Assembly (NCBI GenBank): GCA_910584495.1
Contig: CAJUAR010000004.1
Coordinates: 1-64,000 of the forward strand
Source of the DNA: an uncultured Muribaculaceae bacterium
GTDB lineage: Bacteria > Bacteroidota > Bacteroidia > Bacteroidales > Muribaculaceae
DNA length: 64,000 nucleotides
Reading direction: 5' to 3'
Of this stretch, positions 1 through 9,950 are shown in pieces. Under the pieces are notes generated by a model. That model was given only the letters and a program-made list of their open reading frames with translations. It searched no databases and was not told the origin of the DNA. Made by a program: the position numbers and the translations under genes. Within the stretch, counting starts at the first letter, position 1, and each line of letters starts with the position of its first letter.

Positions 1-3
1 AGG

Positions 4-2214
4 TCACAATACAATTTTGCGGGAGGCAGTTTCGTTGCCGGCATTGACGCGCAGCACGTAAACGCCCTTCTGGGCCGTGGGGAGGTCGAAGCTCAGTTCG
101 TTGCCGGAAGCAGCCTGACGAGCCACAACAGCTCCGGCCATGTTGACGAGTTCGGCGCAGATATTGCCTGTAGGAGCAAAAATATTATAGGCATCGCCTT
201 CGCGACTGATAATAATCTTGCTCTCAGCCACCACATTGCCAACAGAGTTAAGATCCAGAATCTTCTTCAATCCGGCAAGAGCATTAATCTTACCCACACC
301 CCAACGCTCGGTATTACGTTCGGTATATTTGTCATGGTCGGCTGTCTCCTTCATCACTGCTTTTACTTCGTCAACAGTCAGAGTAGGACAAGCTTCAAGC
401 CAAAGCGCGCATACACCGGCTACAAATGGAGAAGACATCGATGTTCCACTCATTTCAAGCCAGTAATCTTCGCGGTTGTCATGTGCATAGTAGGCCGAAA
501 TACCTTGAAGATCTTTGGGGTTATCTTTTAGATAATATGAACTGAACGACGAACGTACGCCCATACCGGGACCACAGATAAAGGGTAATTGTTCACCTCC
601 GAATTTCTTGCCAAAAGAAGAAAACGGTGCAATGTCGCCTACTTCCACGGGCACATTATTATAACCGAAAATACCATCGGAGGAAGGCCACTGAAGAACA
701 TTGACATATGCGCCTACCGAAATAATATTATCGGCACATGCAAAATCACTGATTGATTGATTGCTGTTGCCATCAGAATATCCTGCAATGCCATTGGACA
801 TAATAGAGCATGATGCTGTATAGAAATCAACGCAATTGCCGGGTTCTCCCTCAATAATATAGCCAGAGACAACATCGTTGCCTGCTGTTCCGGCTTGGGT
901 TTGAATATTAATATTCACATTATAGCGATTATTTGCAGCATTTACGTTAGAGCTTATAATTACGGCACCTTGTTTTCCGAAGCAATTGTCAAATTTGGTG
1001 TCATGAATATATCCCGGAGCAGTATAATAACTGCCTGTTATATATATAGGACTGTCGATAGGTTTATCCACTTTATAGCTATATAGAACCTCACCGGTCG
1101 ATTTATTCAGAGCCACAAACGTAAATTTCAGTGTAGACGAATCTCCACCCCATATATCAAGAGCACCGGTTGCTGAAGGACCTGAAGAGACACACACTTT
1201 AGCTTCTTTAGAAGTAGATGTAAAATCGTGATGGAAGGATATCGGTTCTTCACCCTCATTACCGGCCGAAATACATATAATCATTTCTTTGCCCATTTCT
1301 GCAATAAACTTATTCGATGCAGTTGACCCATCGTGAGGACCAACGTTATGACCAAGCGAATAGTTCATAACAACAGGCATACCTTTTGATTTTGCATAAT
1401 TAGCCACGCGTTCGGCAGCTAAATTTGAGTTGTTGTTACGCAGGGTACCACAACACGGGGCAAGTATAGCATCCGGAGCAACGCCATAATAGATATTGTT
1501 ACCGGCAATATACTGATTTTTGCCGGTTCTCGGATTGATAGACGCAACCTTGGTTGCACGACCGCGAAAACCACCGGCAATTATTCCAAGCACGTGTGTT
1601 CCGTGTGTTGAAGTTCTTGTATCTGTGGTAAAACTCTTGATTTTGTATTCATCGTTGAGATCCTGGACAGCACCGTCGCCGGTAATGACCCACACATGTT
1701 CAGCTCTTGGATTTCCATCTTTGCAGAAATTGCTATGATTTATATCTAAGCCTGAATCCATCATACCGACAACCACATTATTTCCGGTATATGCCTGTTC
1801 AAGACCTGTTCCGCTGTGAATAGCGTCGACACCTGTATTAGCACGGGCATCATTAAGCAAAGGCTGCAATTCATATCCGAGAGAAATCTGCACTGTTTCA
1901 TCCAGCCCGGCAAGCTCTTGCAATTCGTGCGCATCGAGCGAGACAAGGGCGATATTAGCCCGAACTGCTTCAACATTATATCTGTAAGCGAGAGCCTGAG
2001 CATCGGCATCGGTTGCCATCTCCACAGCATAAATTGCTTTCTCGCTGGCATCAGGTGCCGGGAGGGCTCGTACTTCGCCCGAACGCGATGCCGGCATTGA
2101 AACGTTCAGCGAAGAAGAAAGACGTTGCGCTGCAGGACCATCGAGTTTAACAGCAGCAAAAAGCGATGGGATAGCAACAGCAAAAATAAGAGTATTTATT
2201 ATTGCTCGTTTCAT
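4..2214 (-). CDS. Secreted subtilisin-like (S8) serine protease with T9SS-type tail
   Basis: 736 aa endoprotease of the S8 family. A signal peptide covers about residues 1-20. The catalytic triad is visible: Asp153 in VVVGMMDSGLD, His204 in STHGTHV and Ser592 in SGTSMSSP, with the oxyanion Asn319 in SAGNEG. The insertion between His and Ser (about 330-470) is beta-rich, as in subtilases with a PPC/jelly-roll insert. The last 70 residues look like a T9SS type A sorting domain (ELVNMAGAVVARQ ... GVYVLRV ... KIVL), so export by T9SS to the surface or medium is inferred. It lies 3' of a susCD operon but is separated from it by a strong hairpin and has its own -7 box, so it is probably a separate transcript. 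The stop codon is 3 nt from the window edge. Confidence 0.93.
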   Translation of the reverse strand: MKRAIINTLIFAVAIPSLFAAVKLDGPAAQRLSSSLNVSMPASRSGEVRALPAPDASEKAIYAVEMATDADAQALAYRYNVEAVRANIALVSLDAHELQELAGLDETVQISLGYELQPLLNDARANTGVDAIHSGTGLEQAYTGNNVVVGMMDSGLDINHSNFCKDGNPRAEHVWVITGDGAVQDLNDEYKIKSFTTDTRTSTHGTHVLGIIAGGFRGRATKVASINPRTGKNQYIAGNNIYYGVAPDAILAPCCGTLRNNNSNLAAERVANYAKSKGMPVVMNYSLGHNVGPHDGSTASNKFIAEMGKEMIICISAGNEGEEPISFHHDFTSTSKEAKVCVSSGPSATGALDIWGGDSSTLKFTFVALNKSTGEVLYSYKVDKPIDSPIYITGSYYTAPGYIHDTKFDNCFGKQGAVIISSNVNAANNRYNVNINIQTQAGTAGNDVVSGYIIEGEPGNCVDFYTASCSIMSNGIAGYSDGNSNQSISDFACADNIISVGAYVNVLQWPSSDGIFGYNNVPVEVGDIAPFSSFGKKFGGEQLPFICGPGMGVRSSFSSYYLKDNPKDLQGISAYYAHDNREDYWLEMSGTSMSSPFVAGVCALWLEACPTLTVDEVKAVMKETADHDKYTERNTERWGVGKINALAGLKKILDLNSVGNVVAESKIIISREGDAYNIFAPTGNICAELVNMAGAVVARQAASGNELSFDLPTAQKGVYVLRVNAGNETASRKIVL

Positions 2215-2256
2215 TATACAATTGTGATAACTTCAGTTTATATTACATTTAACCCT

Positions 2257-2265
2257 GCAAATATA
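2257..2265 (-). promoter_or_regulatory. -7 box of the subtilase gene
   Basis: Minus-strand TATATTTGC matches the Bacteroidetes -7 consensus TAnnTTTG about 43 nt upstream of the ATG at 2214. It supports separate transcription of the protease. Confidence 0.55.
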
Positions 2266-2351
2266 CATATTTCTATGGAAAGAACTCGATTTAAGGTGTT
2301 CAAAACATAATTAATTGATGTACAATGTGGTTCTTTTAAGTATTTTTCACA

Positions 2352-2388
2352 AACAAAGGCAGCAGTCTGTTAAACTGCTGCCTTTGTT
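2352..2388 (-). terminator. Terminator hairpin after the susCD-lipoprotein operon
   Basis: A perfect 15-bp stem (AACAAAGGCAGCAGT with its complement) surrounds a 7-nt loop. It begins about 18 nt beyond the stop of the lipoprotein gene. The 3' arm on the minus strand ends in a U-rich CCTTTGTTTG stretch, giving a plausible intrinsic terminator that could work in both directions. Confidence 0.8.
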
Positions 2389-2406
2389 ATTAAAAGAAAT
2401 TCAAAA

Positions 2407-4467
2407 TTATTTGACCGAGAAAAGACGGTTGTTTTGAATCAGATGATTGCGAATCTCTTTCTGGGTCATGTTATTGACAGATTTAATGGCTGTACCCTTA
2501 AGCGTCGTCTCAATTCCACGGATAGCTTTGGGATGAGCTTCAATCGCTCCGCGATTTGTATTAACACGCGGTGCTTTTGCCACCGATGTATCGTTGAGGT
2601 CCAGTTCGAAATATCCCAAACCTCCGAGTTGAGCATCGACATTATATTCAACTGGTTTGCCGTCCGGTCCATAGATATATGGATCGATGTTCATATCCCA
2701 GTTGCTATAAATCCAGCGGAGGTTACCGTTAGAGTCAACATCGTTGGCAAAGCCTGTAAGCAGCGACATACCTGGGAAATAAATCACATTATTTTCCATA
2801 TAGCCCATAAAACCTGCGTTCTTCACATCTTCGAAAGAGTTGCCTCCTTCCATGAAGAAATAGCCCAATGAATTGCCATAGACAGCACCATCGTCGGGGC
2901 TCAAGGTAATACCAAGTTCAAATGGCTCGATATAAACGCCGTCAGGATCTTCTGCATGAATAACCATGTAGTATGCGCCGTCCGAGTCCCAGTTTGGATT
3001 ACCGGATGGCCAGAATTCGCTGTTATAGGGGTTGACTACACGATATAGGCCATCGGTCTTGGTGCTTTTCTGCACATTGACAGTCCAAGTTTCACCACCG
3101 ATTTGTCCACCATACAAAGGATAGAGGAAACCGTCGGTGTAAGTTGCCTGACCTATAGATTCCCATTCGCTATTCTGTACCGACTGGTATGTAAAGGTGT
3201 AAGAGGTGCGGTAAACTTCATTATTATCCTCGTTGTAGGCTACTGCGACGAGAGTATAATCACCTGCACTTTCCGGTGTATAAGTGATATAATATTCAGC
3301 ATCGCGAATAAGGGTAGCGTCGACATTGGCAGCAAGTACGTCCTGAGCTTGATTAATTGCGGTTTCAGAAAGTTTGCCGGGGATAATGTTGTAGGCATAA
3401 GAGGCAATATCCTCCGACTTAAGTGCACTGATGACTACAGATTCGTTACCTTTGTTGTCAACGATATTATAAACCTTATTGAAATTAATATAATAGCTTG
3501 CGAATCCGGGCAGCTGGAACATGTTATCCATCATTTGGAATTTGTCATCGCCACCAAGAGCCGAACCATAAGCCATAAGAGTGAATTCAAATCGACCGGT
3601 TTCGGGATCATAGAGACAGCCGTTTTTCCAAGAATTGATTATTTCTTGATCGTCAGTCACATTTTTATTAATTTCGGTAAGATAGGTATACACATCGGTA
3701 AATTTAACCACAGTGCCTGTGTTGCCGTTCGGAACAATAAATTCGGGAACAGAGCAACGTTTGTAGTTAGTTGAACCGACTTGAGCTTCCTCGTCAACAA
3801 TAATAGTGACGTTGACACCATTGATAAAGTCAATCTGAAGTTTTTCATCAGGTTGTAGTTCGGGGCAGGCATAATCGCCGAACTGGTACATGGTGCGAGC
3901 AACACCTGCAGTAGATTTACGGAACCAAACGGGAAGGTCTTCTGTTGCATAGCTAAATACAGGAAGAGTACCTGCTCCATATTCGCCAGCACCACCGTAG
4001 CGTGCCCATTCCGACCAAGGAGCGTAGCTGGCAATTAGTGTGATTTCGTTATTGCCATAGTTGGTAGAGTATTCTTCCTCAATTTTAAGAACAATGGTGT
4101 AGTTCTCTTCGGGAACAACTTTAGAAAAATCTACGCCAATGTTAATGTTAGCACTCTTTTCTCCTTTGGTAAAGGATACTGAGGAAGGAACGGTGATGAA
4201 ATTTACATTACCACCTTCTTCGTCCTTAATTTCGGATGAAAGTTGAACTGTTACATCCTCGCTGTCGGAGTAGCGTTCTACGGGAACGGTGATGGACGTG
4301 GCATTCTGCGGAATATCAACCACGCTGCTCAAGGTGCTGCTGAAAAAGACCTGAGCTCCCGTTTCTTTCTGGCTAGGGTTGTAGGAAACCTCATCGGTAC
4401 ATGCTGTCATTATACCGGCAAGCATTAGAACAGACCCAAGCGTGCTGAATATATTTGAAATTTTCAT
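2407..4467 (-). CDS. Surface lipoprotein, third gene of the susCD operon
   Basis: 686 aa. The N-terminus has a signal peptide II with lipobox ending in MTAC; the acidic residues after the Cys (CTDE) fit surface export in Bacteroidetes. Residues about 38-145 resemble a Calx-beta-like or DUF1735-type beta sandwich (SITVPVERYSDSEDVTV). The rest has repeated aromatic and Gly motifs but no recognised catalytic motif. Position directly after susD (43-nt gap) indicates a SusE/F-like substrate-binding partner or a surface enzyme of the same uptake system. The substrate cannot be read from the sequence. There is no T9SS tail. Confidence 0.75.
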   Translation of the reverse strand: MKISNIFSTLGSVLMLAGIMTACTDEVSYNPSQKETGAQVFFSSTLSSVVDIPQNATSITVPVERYSDSEDVTVQLSSEIKDEEGGNVNFITVPSSVSFTKGEKSANINIGVDFSKVVPEENYTIVLKIEEEYSTNYGNNEITLIASYAPWSEWARYGGAGEYGAGTLPVFSYATEDLPVWFRKSTAGVARTMYQFGDYACPELQPDEKLQIDFINGVNVTIIVDEEAQVGSTNYKRCSVPEFIVPNGNTGTVVKFTDVYTYLTEINKNVTDDQEIINSWKNGCLYDPETGRFEFTLMAYGSALGGDDKFQMMDNMFQLPGFASYYINFNKVYNIVDNKGNESVVISALKSEDIASYAYNIIPGKLSETAINQAQDVLAANVDATLIRDAEYYITYTPESAGDYTLVAVAYNEDNNEVYRTSYTFTYQSVQNSEWESIGQATYTDGFLYPLYGGQIGGETWTVNVQKSTKTDGLYRVVNPYNSEFWPSGNPNWDSDGAYYMVIHAEDPDGVYIEPFELGITLSPDDGAVYGNSLGYFFMEGGNSFEDVKNAGFMGYMENNVIYFPGMSLLTGFANDVDSNGNLRWIYSNWDMNIDPYIYGPDGKPVEYNVDAQLGGLGYFELDLNDTSVAKAPRVNTNRGAIEAHPKAIRGIETTLKGTAIKSVNNMTQKEIRNHLIQNNRLFSVK

Positions 4468-4510
4468 AAATTGCTATTGTTCTATTTTTTAACAATCAGA
4501 ATAGTCAGTA

Positions 4511-6178
4511 TTAACGCTCAAGAACCAAGTAGCAGTTGGCAGGAGTTGGCGTATTGAGATCCGAAGGAATACCGATATTGTTGTTAACCTCTTGGTTGGT
4601 GATTACAAAGTTCATCCACGCAGGACGACGGGTAGTATTCATTGTCTCGGTACCCCATGCGAAGTTAGTGCCATCGTATGCTCGGGTTACAGGATAGTCA
4701 AGACGCTTGATGTCGAAGTAAGAAAGGCCTTCACCCCAGAATTCAACACGCTTTTGGAAGATGATTTCTTCAATCACATCTTCCTTTGAAGTAACACGAG
4801 TAGAGTAGCTGCTGTTACGGTAAGTCTTCATGAATTTTTCAAGCGACGCTTTACCGACAGCGGGATCGGCGTGAGCTTCACATTCCATAGCGATGAAGTG
4901 CATTTCCTCGACACGCATCAGCGGATAAGCGACTGCACAACCAACTTTTCCATCGTTTGTATTTCCGGAACCGGGACGGAATTTGAAGCCGATGTAAGGA
5001 GCTGTGAAGTATTCTGCTGCAAGAGCAGCATCAAGATAGGGTTCCTGTCCACTAAGTGCAGTACCTTCTGGAGCAACGAAGGTAAGCTTGCGGAAGTCGC
5101 GGTTGTCTATACGGTTGTAAACAGCAGCACCAATTTCAGGGAAGCACTGCAGACGAGTGCTGGCATAGCCGTAAGATTTCTCCGATGCCATCCAACCTGT
5201 CCAAGAAACGTTGGGAGCCTGAGCACCGGTATCTTCGGTAACGTATTGTCCGCAGAACATCCAAGAGGCAACTGAAGCATCGTTGAAACCGTTGGTTGTG
5301 CTAAGCCATTCTTCACGTGTAGTGATGTTGTCGCCGTGAGTGGCTATGGCAAGTTCGGCATAGCGTTTTGCTTCAGCATAGAGATTGGCTGCAGCGTTTG
5401 CATCTTGTTTGATTTCTTCTTGATAAGTGGCATCCCACAGAAGAAGACGAGCATAGAGACCATAGGCAACGTCAAGACCGGGAATAGTTTTTGAAGGAAC
5501 TGCTGCGGCACCTTCGCTAAGAGCGATTGCTTTGTCGAGGTCGGATTTGATGAAATCTACAAGCACTTCGTGGGTTACACGAGGATTGTTGGAAAGCTGT
5601 TCCGACGTAGTATTCTCGTCGACAATGACAAGTGTAAGACCGACAACTTCGGGTGCAAGGTCGTAACCGTCAGTAGGAAGTGCTTCATACATACGGCCAA
5701 AATCGAGATATGTGAAAGCACGATAGGCGTGACCGGCAGCAAGTTGCATGCGCAGCTCAGCATTATCAGTATCTGGAGCAATAGCGGAAATCACCTTGTT
5801 GCAGATATTGATCTGTTCATAACACCAGTTCCATGGAAATTGTGGATAAAGGTAGCCGGCACCAAGGCCAAGAGAATTTTCGCTCCAGTACCAAAAGTGG
5901 TTGTAGTTCGCACCGAGTTGGCTGTGATGTAGATCGGCTGTAAAGAGGTCGCGGATGTGCATCAGGCCCGGATAGCCAATATCCCAATGCTGGTCAGATA
6001 TTGTTTCCACCTGATTGAGGTGCCCGGGCATGGCCCAAACAAGGGCTTCTGTCGCACGAGGATTGCTTTCGAGCTGTGATTCTACAATTCCGCTGGTCGG
6101 GAATGTTTCTTCGATACAGCCAGTAAGCATCGGGGTCGCTACGACGGCCGCCAAGAGAGATTTATATATTGCTTTCAT
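4511..6178 (-). CDS. SusD/RagB-family outer-membrane substrate-binding lipoprotein
   Basis: 555 aa. The lipobox PMLTGC is near residue 21 and is followed by acidic residues. The helical TPR-like N-terminal half contains the typical LAAGHAYRAFTYLDFGRMY stretch, and the C-terminal half has the usual RVEEMHFIAMECEA and RVEFWGEGLSYFDIKRL motifs of the family. SusD proteins form a lid over the partner SusC channel and deliver ligand at the cell surface. The gene starts 15 nt after the susC stop, the standard operon arrangement. The substrate is unknown; the nearby secreted protease makes peptide or glycoprotein material one possibility. Confidence 0.93.
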   Translation of the reverse strand: MKAIYKSLLAAVVATPMLTGCIEETFPTSGIVESQLESNPRATEALVWAMPGHLNQVETISDQHWDIGYPGLMHIRDLFTADLHHSQLGANYNHFWYWSENSLGLGAGYLYPQFPWNWCYEQINICNKVISAIAPDTDNAELRMQLAAGHAYRAFTYLDFGRMYEALPTDGYDLAPEVVGLTLVIVDENTTSEQLSNNPRVTHEVLVDFIKSDLDKAIALSEGAAAVPSKTIPGLDVAYGLYARLLLWDATYQEEIKQDANAAANLYAEAKRYAELAIATHGDNITTREEWLSTTNGFNDASVASWMFCGQYVTEDTGAQAPNVSWTGWMASEKSYGYASTRLQCFPEIGAAVYNRIDNRDFRKLTFVAPEGTALSGQEPYLDAALAAEYFTAPYIGFKFRPGSGNTNDGKVGCAVAYPLMRVEEMHFIAMECEAHADPAVGKASLEKFMKTYRNSSYSTRVTSKEDVIEEIIFQKRVEFWGEGLSYFDIKRLDYPVTRAYDGTNFAWGTETMNTTRRPAWMNFVITNQEVNNNIGIPSDLNTPTPANCYLVLER

Positions 6179-6193
6179 TGCTGTGTATGCTGA

Positions 6194-9100
6194 TTAGAAT
6201 GTTACTGTTAGGCCACCCGAAAGTGTGCGGATGGGAGCATAAAAATTGTTGTTTGTCGAACCGGTGAACGACTGGCGCGGGTCGAGACCCTGACGTTTGC
6301 TCCATACAAAGAGGTTAGAACCGGTGAAATAGAGACGGAGCTTGTTGAGCTGAAGTTTCTTGACCAAACGAGAGGGGAAAGAATAGCCAAATGTAATATT
6401 CTCCAATGAGATATACGAAGCATCAGTCAGGAAACGATCCTGTGTTTGGCCGTTCCATTCATCACCGTACATAAAACGGGGAATATTGCTATGAGTATTG
6501 TTTTGGGCATTCCAGGCGTTGAAGATGTCGGCATGGATGTTGTTGCCGCCTCCATTAACCGGAGAGGTCATAAGATTTTGGTAGCCTGAATCATATACTT
6601 GGCCACCAATTTGATAGTTGAAGTTGGCCGAGAGGTCGAAACCTTTGTATTCAAACGAAGTGCTGAAACCGCCATAGACGGGAGCAAGGGCAGTGCCACA
6701 GTCGAAATACGAACCATTCTCATAGTCAGTCTTGATGAGATCGCCTGTACGATGTCCTTTTGCTTTGGGATCGGCATTTTCAACTTCTCTGTCAGTAACA
6801 GCATGCCAGAAGAGGGGAACACCGGTTTGTTCATCAACACCGGCATATTTTTTCATCCAATACGAGTGGAGAGGACGACCTTCGGCATAGAGTCTTCCGC
6901 TGGATTGATAACCTTTGAGGTCGGTGCCTTCAAGGCCGCCTTTATCTTTATCGGCATAGCGTTCTTCGGGAATGCTGAGAATCTCGTTCTTATACCATGT
7001 AAGGTTGGCATTGATGGTCCATGTAAAATCGCGAGTGCGGATAGGAACAAGCTGGAGTTCAACTTCAACACCTGCGTTCATCATGTCGCCGACGTTGGCA
7101 TAGTAGCCCATAAAGCCGGCAGAAGCAGGAAGCGGGAACCAGTTGAGCATGTCGGTAGTTTTGCGGTAGAAACCCTCAATCTGACCGTTGACACGAGCAC
7201 TGAAGAGTTCAAATTCAACACCGGCGTTGAAGTTGCCGTTCTTCTCCCAAGTGATATTTTTGTTACCTTTGGAACTCGGATTTGCGCCGGGATGTCCCGA
7301 TGCATTGATAAGAGAATAAGTATCAGTATAACGGTAGTTGCCAATCTGGTCGTTACCCTGCTCACCATAGCTGGCTTTGAGTTTGAGAAGATTGACCCAG
7401 TCGCAGTTGAACCAGTCTTCTTTGCTTAAGATCCATGCTCCGCCAACACTCCAGAAGTTACCCCAGCGGTGGTCGGGATGGAAGCGTGATGAAGCATCGC
7501 GACGGAAGGAAACCGATCCGAAGTATTTGCTGTCATAATCATATTGTCCGCGGAAAATCCAACCTTCGTTGTTGTAGGTCGTAGTATAAGATTGCATGTC
7601 ACCGTTGGTGATTGCTCCGTCGAGTTCGTCGTTTGAAGGCAGGAAAATGTTTGTTTTGTCAGCGGCAAGGACTTCTTGAGTAGTCTTATAGTATTCGTGA
7701 CCAAACAAGACATTCACACTGTGAAGATTATTGAACTTATGGTCATAGTTGAGGAGCTGCTGATAGGTGATGTCAGTATTGCGCAGGTGGCTCTTCGAAA
7801 CTGATCCACCTTTGTCCACGCCGGGACCATAATAAGGATTTTGCAGATAAGTGCCTCGTGATTCTAAAAGGTTTATGTTGTTGTTCGATGTGAACTTGAA
7901 GTCCTTGAGGAAACGTATCTCAACAAAACCTGTACCACCAAATGTGTTATAAACGGTGGTGTTTTTATCAAGCTGAGCCTGGTTAAGCGCATTGAAGCTA
8001 CCGAAAGCAGGACGGACAAGTCCGGCATTGTCGCGGTTACCATAGTCATATCGTTTGAAACCGTTGGAGTCGATCATAATGTTCTTTTCTCCGTCGCGGA
8101 TATACATAGGATAAATAGGTGCCACGCCGGTTGCGAAAGCAAAGATATTGGTCGTGCCGGTCGAGCTACCTTCCTGGCTGCTCATATCTTCGGTTTTGAC
8201 GTGTGAATAGTTGACATTGGCACCGACTTTCAGCCACGGCTTGGCCTGGAAGTCTGCAGAGAGACGGCCGGAGAAACGTTCGAAGCTCGAAGGGCTGTTT
8301 ACGATACCGTCATTCTTCAAGTAACCGACAGATGCAAGAATATTGCTCCTTTCAGTACCTTGAGAAACATTGACAGTATACTCCTGACGCAGACCATGCT
8401 TATAGGTCTCATCCATCCAGTTGTCAGGCTGGAGCCAATATTCCTGGCCGTTATAAGTGACCATGCGGCCAAGAGTCGCGTTGGGATTGAGTTTGCCGTT
8501 GGCACCAATCAGATACTGTCCATCTGGAACAGTATAGACATTATAACCAAGACCGCGGGTATTGCCCATCATCTCGGTGTTAGCCCAAATCATGGCTTGT
8601 GCAGGGCTCATTCCAAGACCACCGACATTGATAGCATTTTCACCCTCCATAAACGACTTCTCCATAGGAGCCATTGTCGCATAGTTATAAAGGGCTGAAT
8701 AGAAGGCCTCGTAATATTGTCCGGGGTTCTTGATATAGTCGTAGTCGACAGTGGCGCGGCTGTTTTGGCCCCACTTTGCATCAACGGTCACAGTAGCTTC
8801 GCCGAGTTTGGCACGTTTGGTGGTGATGAGGATAACACCGTTGGCACCACGGGCACCGTAGAGGGCGTTGGAGGCAGCATCCTTGAGGACGGACATCGAT
8901 TCGATATCATTGCTATTGAGTGAGTTGATATCTCCTGTAAAGGGAGTTCCATCAACAATAACGAGGGGTGCATTACCGGCATTGATGGACGAGAAACCAC
9001 GGATAACAATGCTAGGAGTACTACCGGGGGCTCCCGAACTGTTGGAAAGCTGAAGACCGGCAACCTTGCCCTGGAGTGCATCAAGAACGTTTGATGACTG

Positions 9101-9493
9101 TGTTTTCTCGATAGCGGCAGAGCCTACAGTTGCAGCAGAACCGGTGAAAGACGATTTCTTCTGCGTTCCGTAAGCCACGGCAATCACTGGGTCGAGGAGG
9201 ATGGCGTCTTGCTGGAGAGCAACGGTTATGTCACCGTCCTTAGCTGCCACTTCCTGGGTTTTGTACCCTACGTAGGAAACCTGGAAGGTTTTGGCAGAGG
9301 CGGGCATCTTGAGGTGGAAGATACCATTGGCATCGGTTGTGACACCGTAGCCTGTCCCGGCCGTAACCGAAGCGCCGATGATGGGCTCATCCGTCTCGGC
9401 GTCGACGACAATGCCCCGCACCTGGCGCGTCTGAGCCGACGCACACACGGTGAGTGTGAACACTGTCATAAGTAATAGAAACAGCTTTTTCAT
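6194..9493 (-). CDS. SusC/RagA-family TonB-dependent outer-membrane transporter
   Basis: 1099 aa, full length for the family. A signal peptide (1-20) is followed by a carboxypeptidase-regulatory-like beta domain (about 24-110, VRGIVVDAETDEPIIGASV), a TonB-box-like segment (VIAVAYGTQKK), the plug domain with the SusC hallmark SMSVLKDAASNALYGARGAN, and a beta barrel ending in an aromatic residue (GGLTVTF). It imports a ligand handed over by the SusD encoded next. It is the first gene of a three-gene operon preceded by a good -7 box and a leader of about 100 nt. Confidence 0.95.
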   Translation of the reverse strand: MKKLFLLLMTVFTLTVCASAQTRQVRGIVVDAETDEPIIGASVTAGTGYGVTTDANGIFHLKMPASAKTFQVSYVGYKTQEVAAKDGDITVALQQDAILLDPVIAVAYGTQKKSSFTGSAATVGSAAIEKTQSSNVLDALQGKVAGLQLSNSSGAPGSTPSIVIRGFSSINAGNAPLVIVDGTPFTGDINSLNSNDIESMSVLKDAASNALYGARGANGVILITTKRAKLGEATVTVDAKWGQNSRATVDYDYIKNPGQYYEAFYSALYNYATMAPMEKSFMEGENAINVGGLGMSPAQAMIWANTEMMGNTRGLGYNVYTVPDGQYLIGANGKLNPNATLGRMVTYNGQEYWLQPDNWMDETYKHGLRQEYTVNVSQGTERSNILASVGYLKNDGIVNSPSSFERFSGRLSADFQAKPWLKVGANVNYSHVKTEDMSSQEGSSTGTTNIFAFATGVAPIYPMYIRDGEKNIMIDSNGFKRYDYGNRDNAGLVRPAFGSFNALNQAQLDKNTTVYNTFGGTGFVEIRFLKDFKFTSNNNINLLESRGTYLQNPYYGPGVDKGGSVSKSHLRNTDITYQQLLNYDHKFNNLHSVNVLFGHEYYKTTQEVLAADKTNIFLPSNDELDGAITNGDMQSYTTTYNNEGWIFRGQYDYDSKYFGSVSFRRDASSRFHPDHRWGNFWSVGGAWILSKEDWFNCDWVNLLKLKASYGEQGNDQIGNYRYTDTYSLINASGHPGANPSSKGNKNITWEKNGNFNAGVEFELFSARVNGQIEGFYRKTTDMLNWFPLPASAGFMGYYANVGDMMNAGVEVELQLVPIRTRDFTWTINANLTWYKNEILSIPEERYADKDKGGLEGTDLKGYQSSGRLYAEGRPLHSYWMKKYAGVDEQTGVPLFWHAVTDREVENADPKAKGHRTGDLIKTDYENGSYFDCGTALAPVYGGFSTSFEYKGFDLSANFNYQIGGQVYDSGYQNLMTSPVNGGGNNIHADIFNAWNAQNNTHSNIPRFMYGDEWNGQTQDRFLTDASYISLENITFGYSFPSRLVKKLQLNKLRLYFTGSNLFVWSKRQGLDPRQSFTGSTNNNFYAPIRTLSGGLTVTF

Positions 9494-9806
9494 ACTTAGA
9501 AAAAATTAGACATAAATAGGTTGATTATTTGTTTCTTAGCTAAATATTCCACGAGCAATAGAGCACAATAAGTGCTCGCATGCGGGTATGAATGGGACAA
9601 AGTTAATATTTTTTTTTGGATTTTATAAACAATTGGCAAGAAAAAAAGTACTTAATTAACACTTTGATTTGAGCGATAATGTGAAGATTTAGCCACTTCA
9701 ACGGCGTATATCAGCATTCTAAATAAATTATATATGAATTTTGGACATTGTCATTATGCGCGAGAGGAGTTTATTTTGATGAGGAATGAGGATAGCGAGC
9801 GCAACC
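9494..9806. other. Non-coding region upstream of susC
   Basis: No convincing gene is present. The stretch is AT-rich and contains the susC promoter and leader. In the leader a 6-bp hairpin, GAGCAC at 9561-9566 pairing with GTGCTC at 9572-9577, sits about 70 nt upstream of the start codon. The region beyond the promoter up to the repeat at 9807 shows nothing recognisable. Confidence 0.6.
9596..9605 (-). promoter_or_regulatory. -7 box of the susC-susD operon
   Basis: Minus-strand TAACTTTGTC, an excellent match to TAnnTTTG, lies about 105 nt before the susC ATG. It predicts an untranslated leader close to 100 nt, much longer than most leaders in this window, leaving room for post-transcriptional control. 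Confidence 0.65.
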
Positions 9807-9924
9807 CCATGGATGCGAGGTGTCCTCACCTCGCCCGGTTGGACGGTTGCCCGGATACACTTTTTTTGAAATGTATGGCTGCCGATTTGCTGCCGTGCGA
9901 GGTGAGGACACCTCGCATCCATGG
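9807..9924. repeat. REPIN-like element: two inverted palindromic repeats
   Basis: A 28-bp sequence at 9807-9834 recurs exactly, inverted, at 9897-9924. Inside each arm is a perfect palindrome with 8-bp stem and 4-nt loop, GCGAGGTGTCCTCACCTCGC at 9815-9834 and its inverse at 9897-9916. The spacer is 62 nt. Two REP-like hairpins facing each other form the REPIN architecture known from REP/RAYT systems. It sits just beyond the 3' end of wecB and may act as a transcription barrier. Apparent open frames across it are translations of the repeat. Confidence 0.8.
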
Positions 9925-9950
9925 CTTCGCGCTTCCGGCCTAATCACTCT

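Noticed and set aside
9728..9943. Two short overlapping frames on opposite strands
   Set aside because: Both are translations of the REPIN-like palindromes and mirror each other in sequence.
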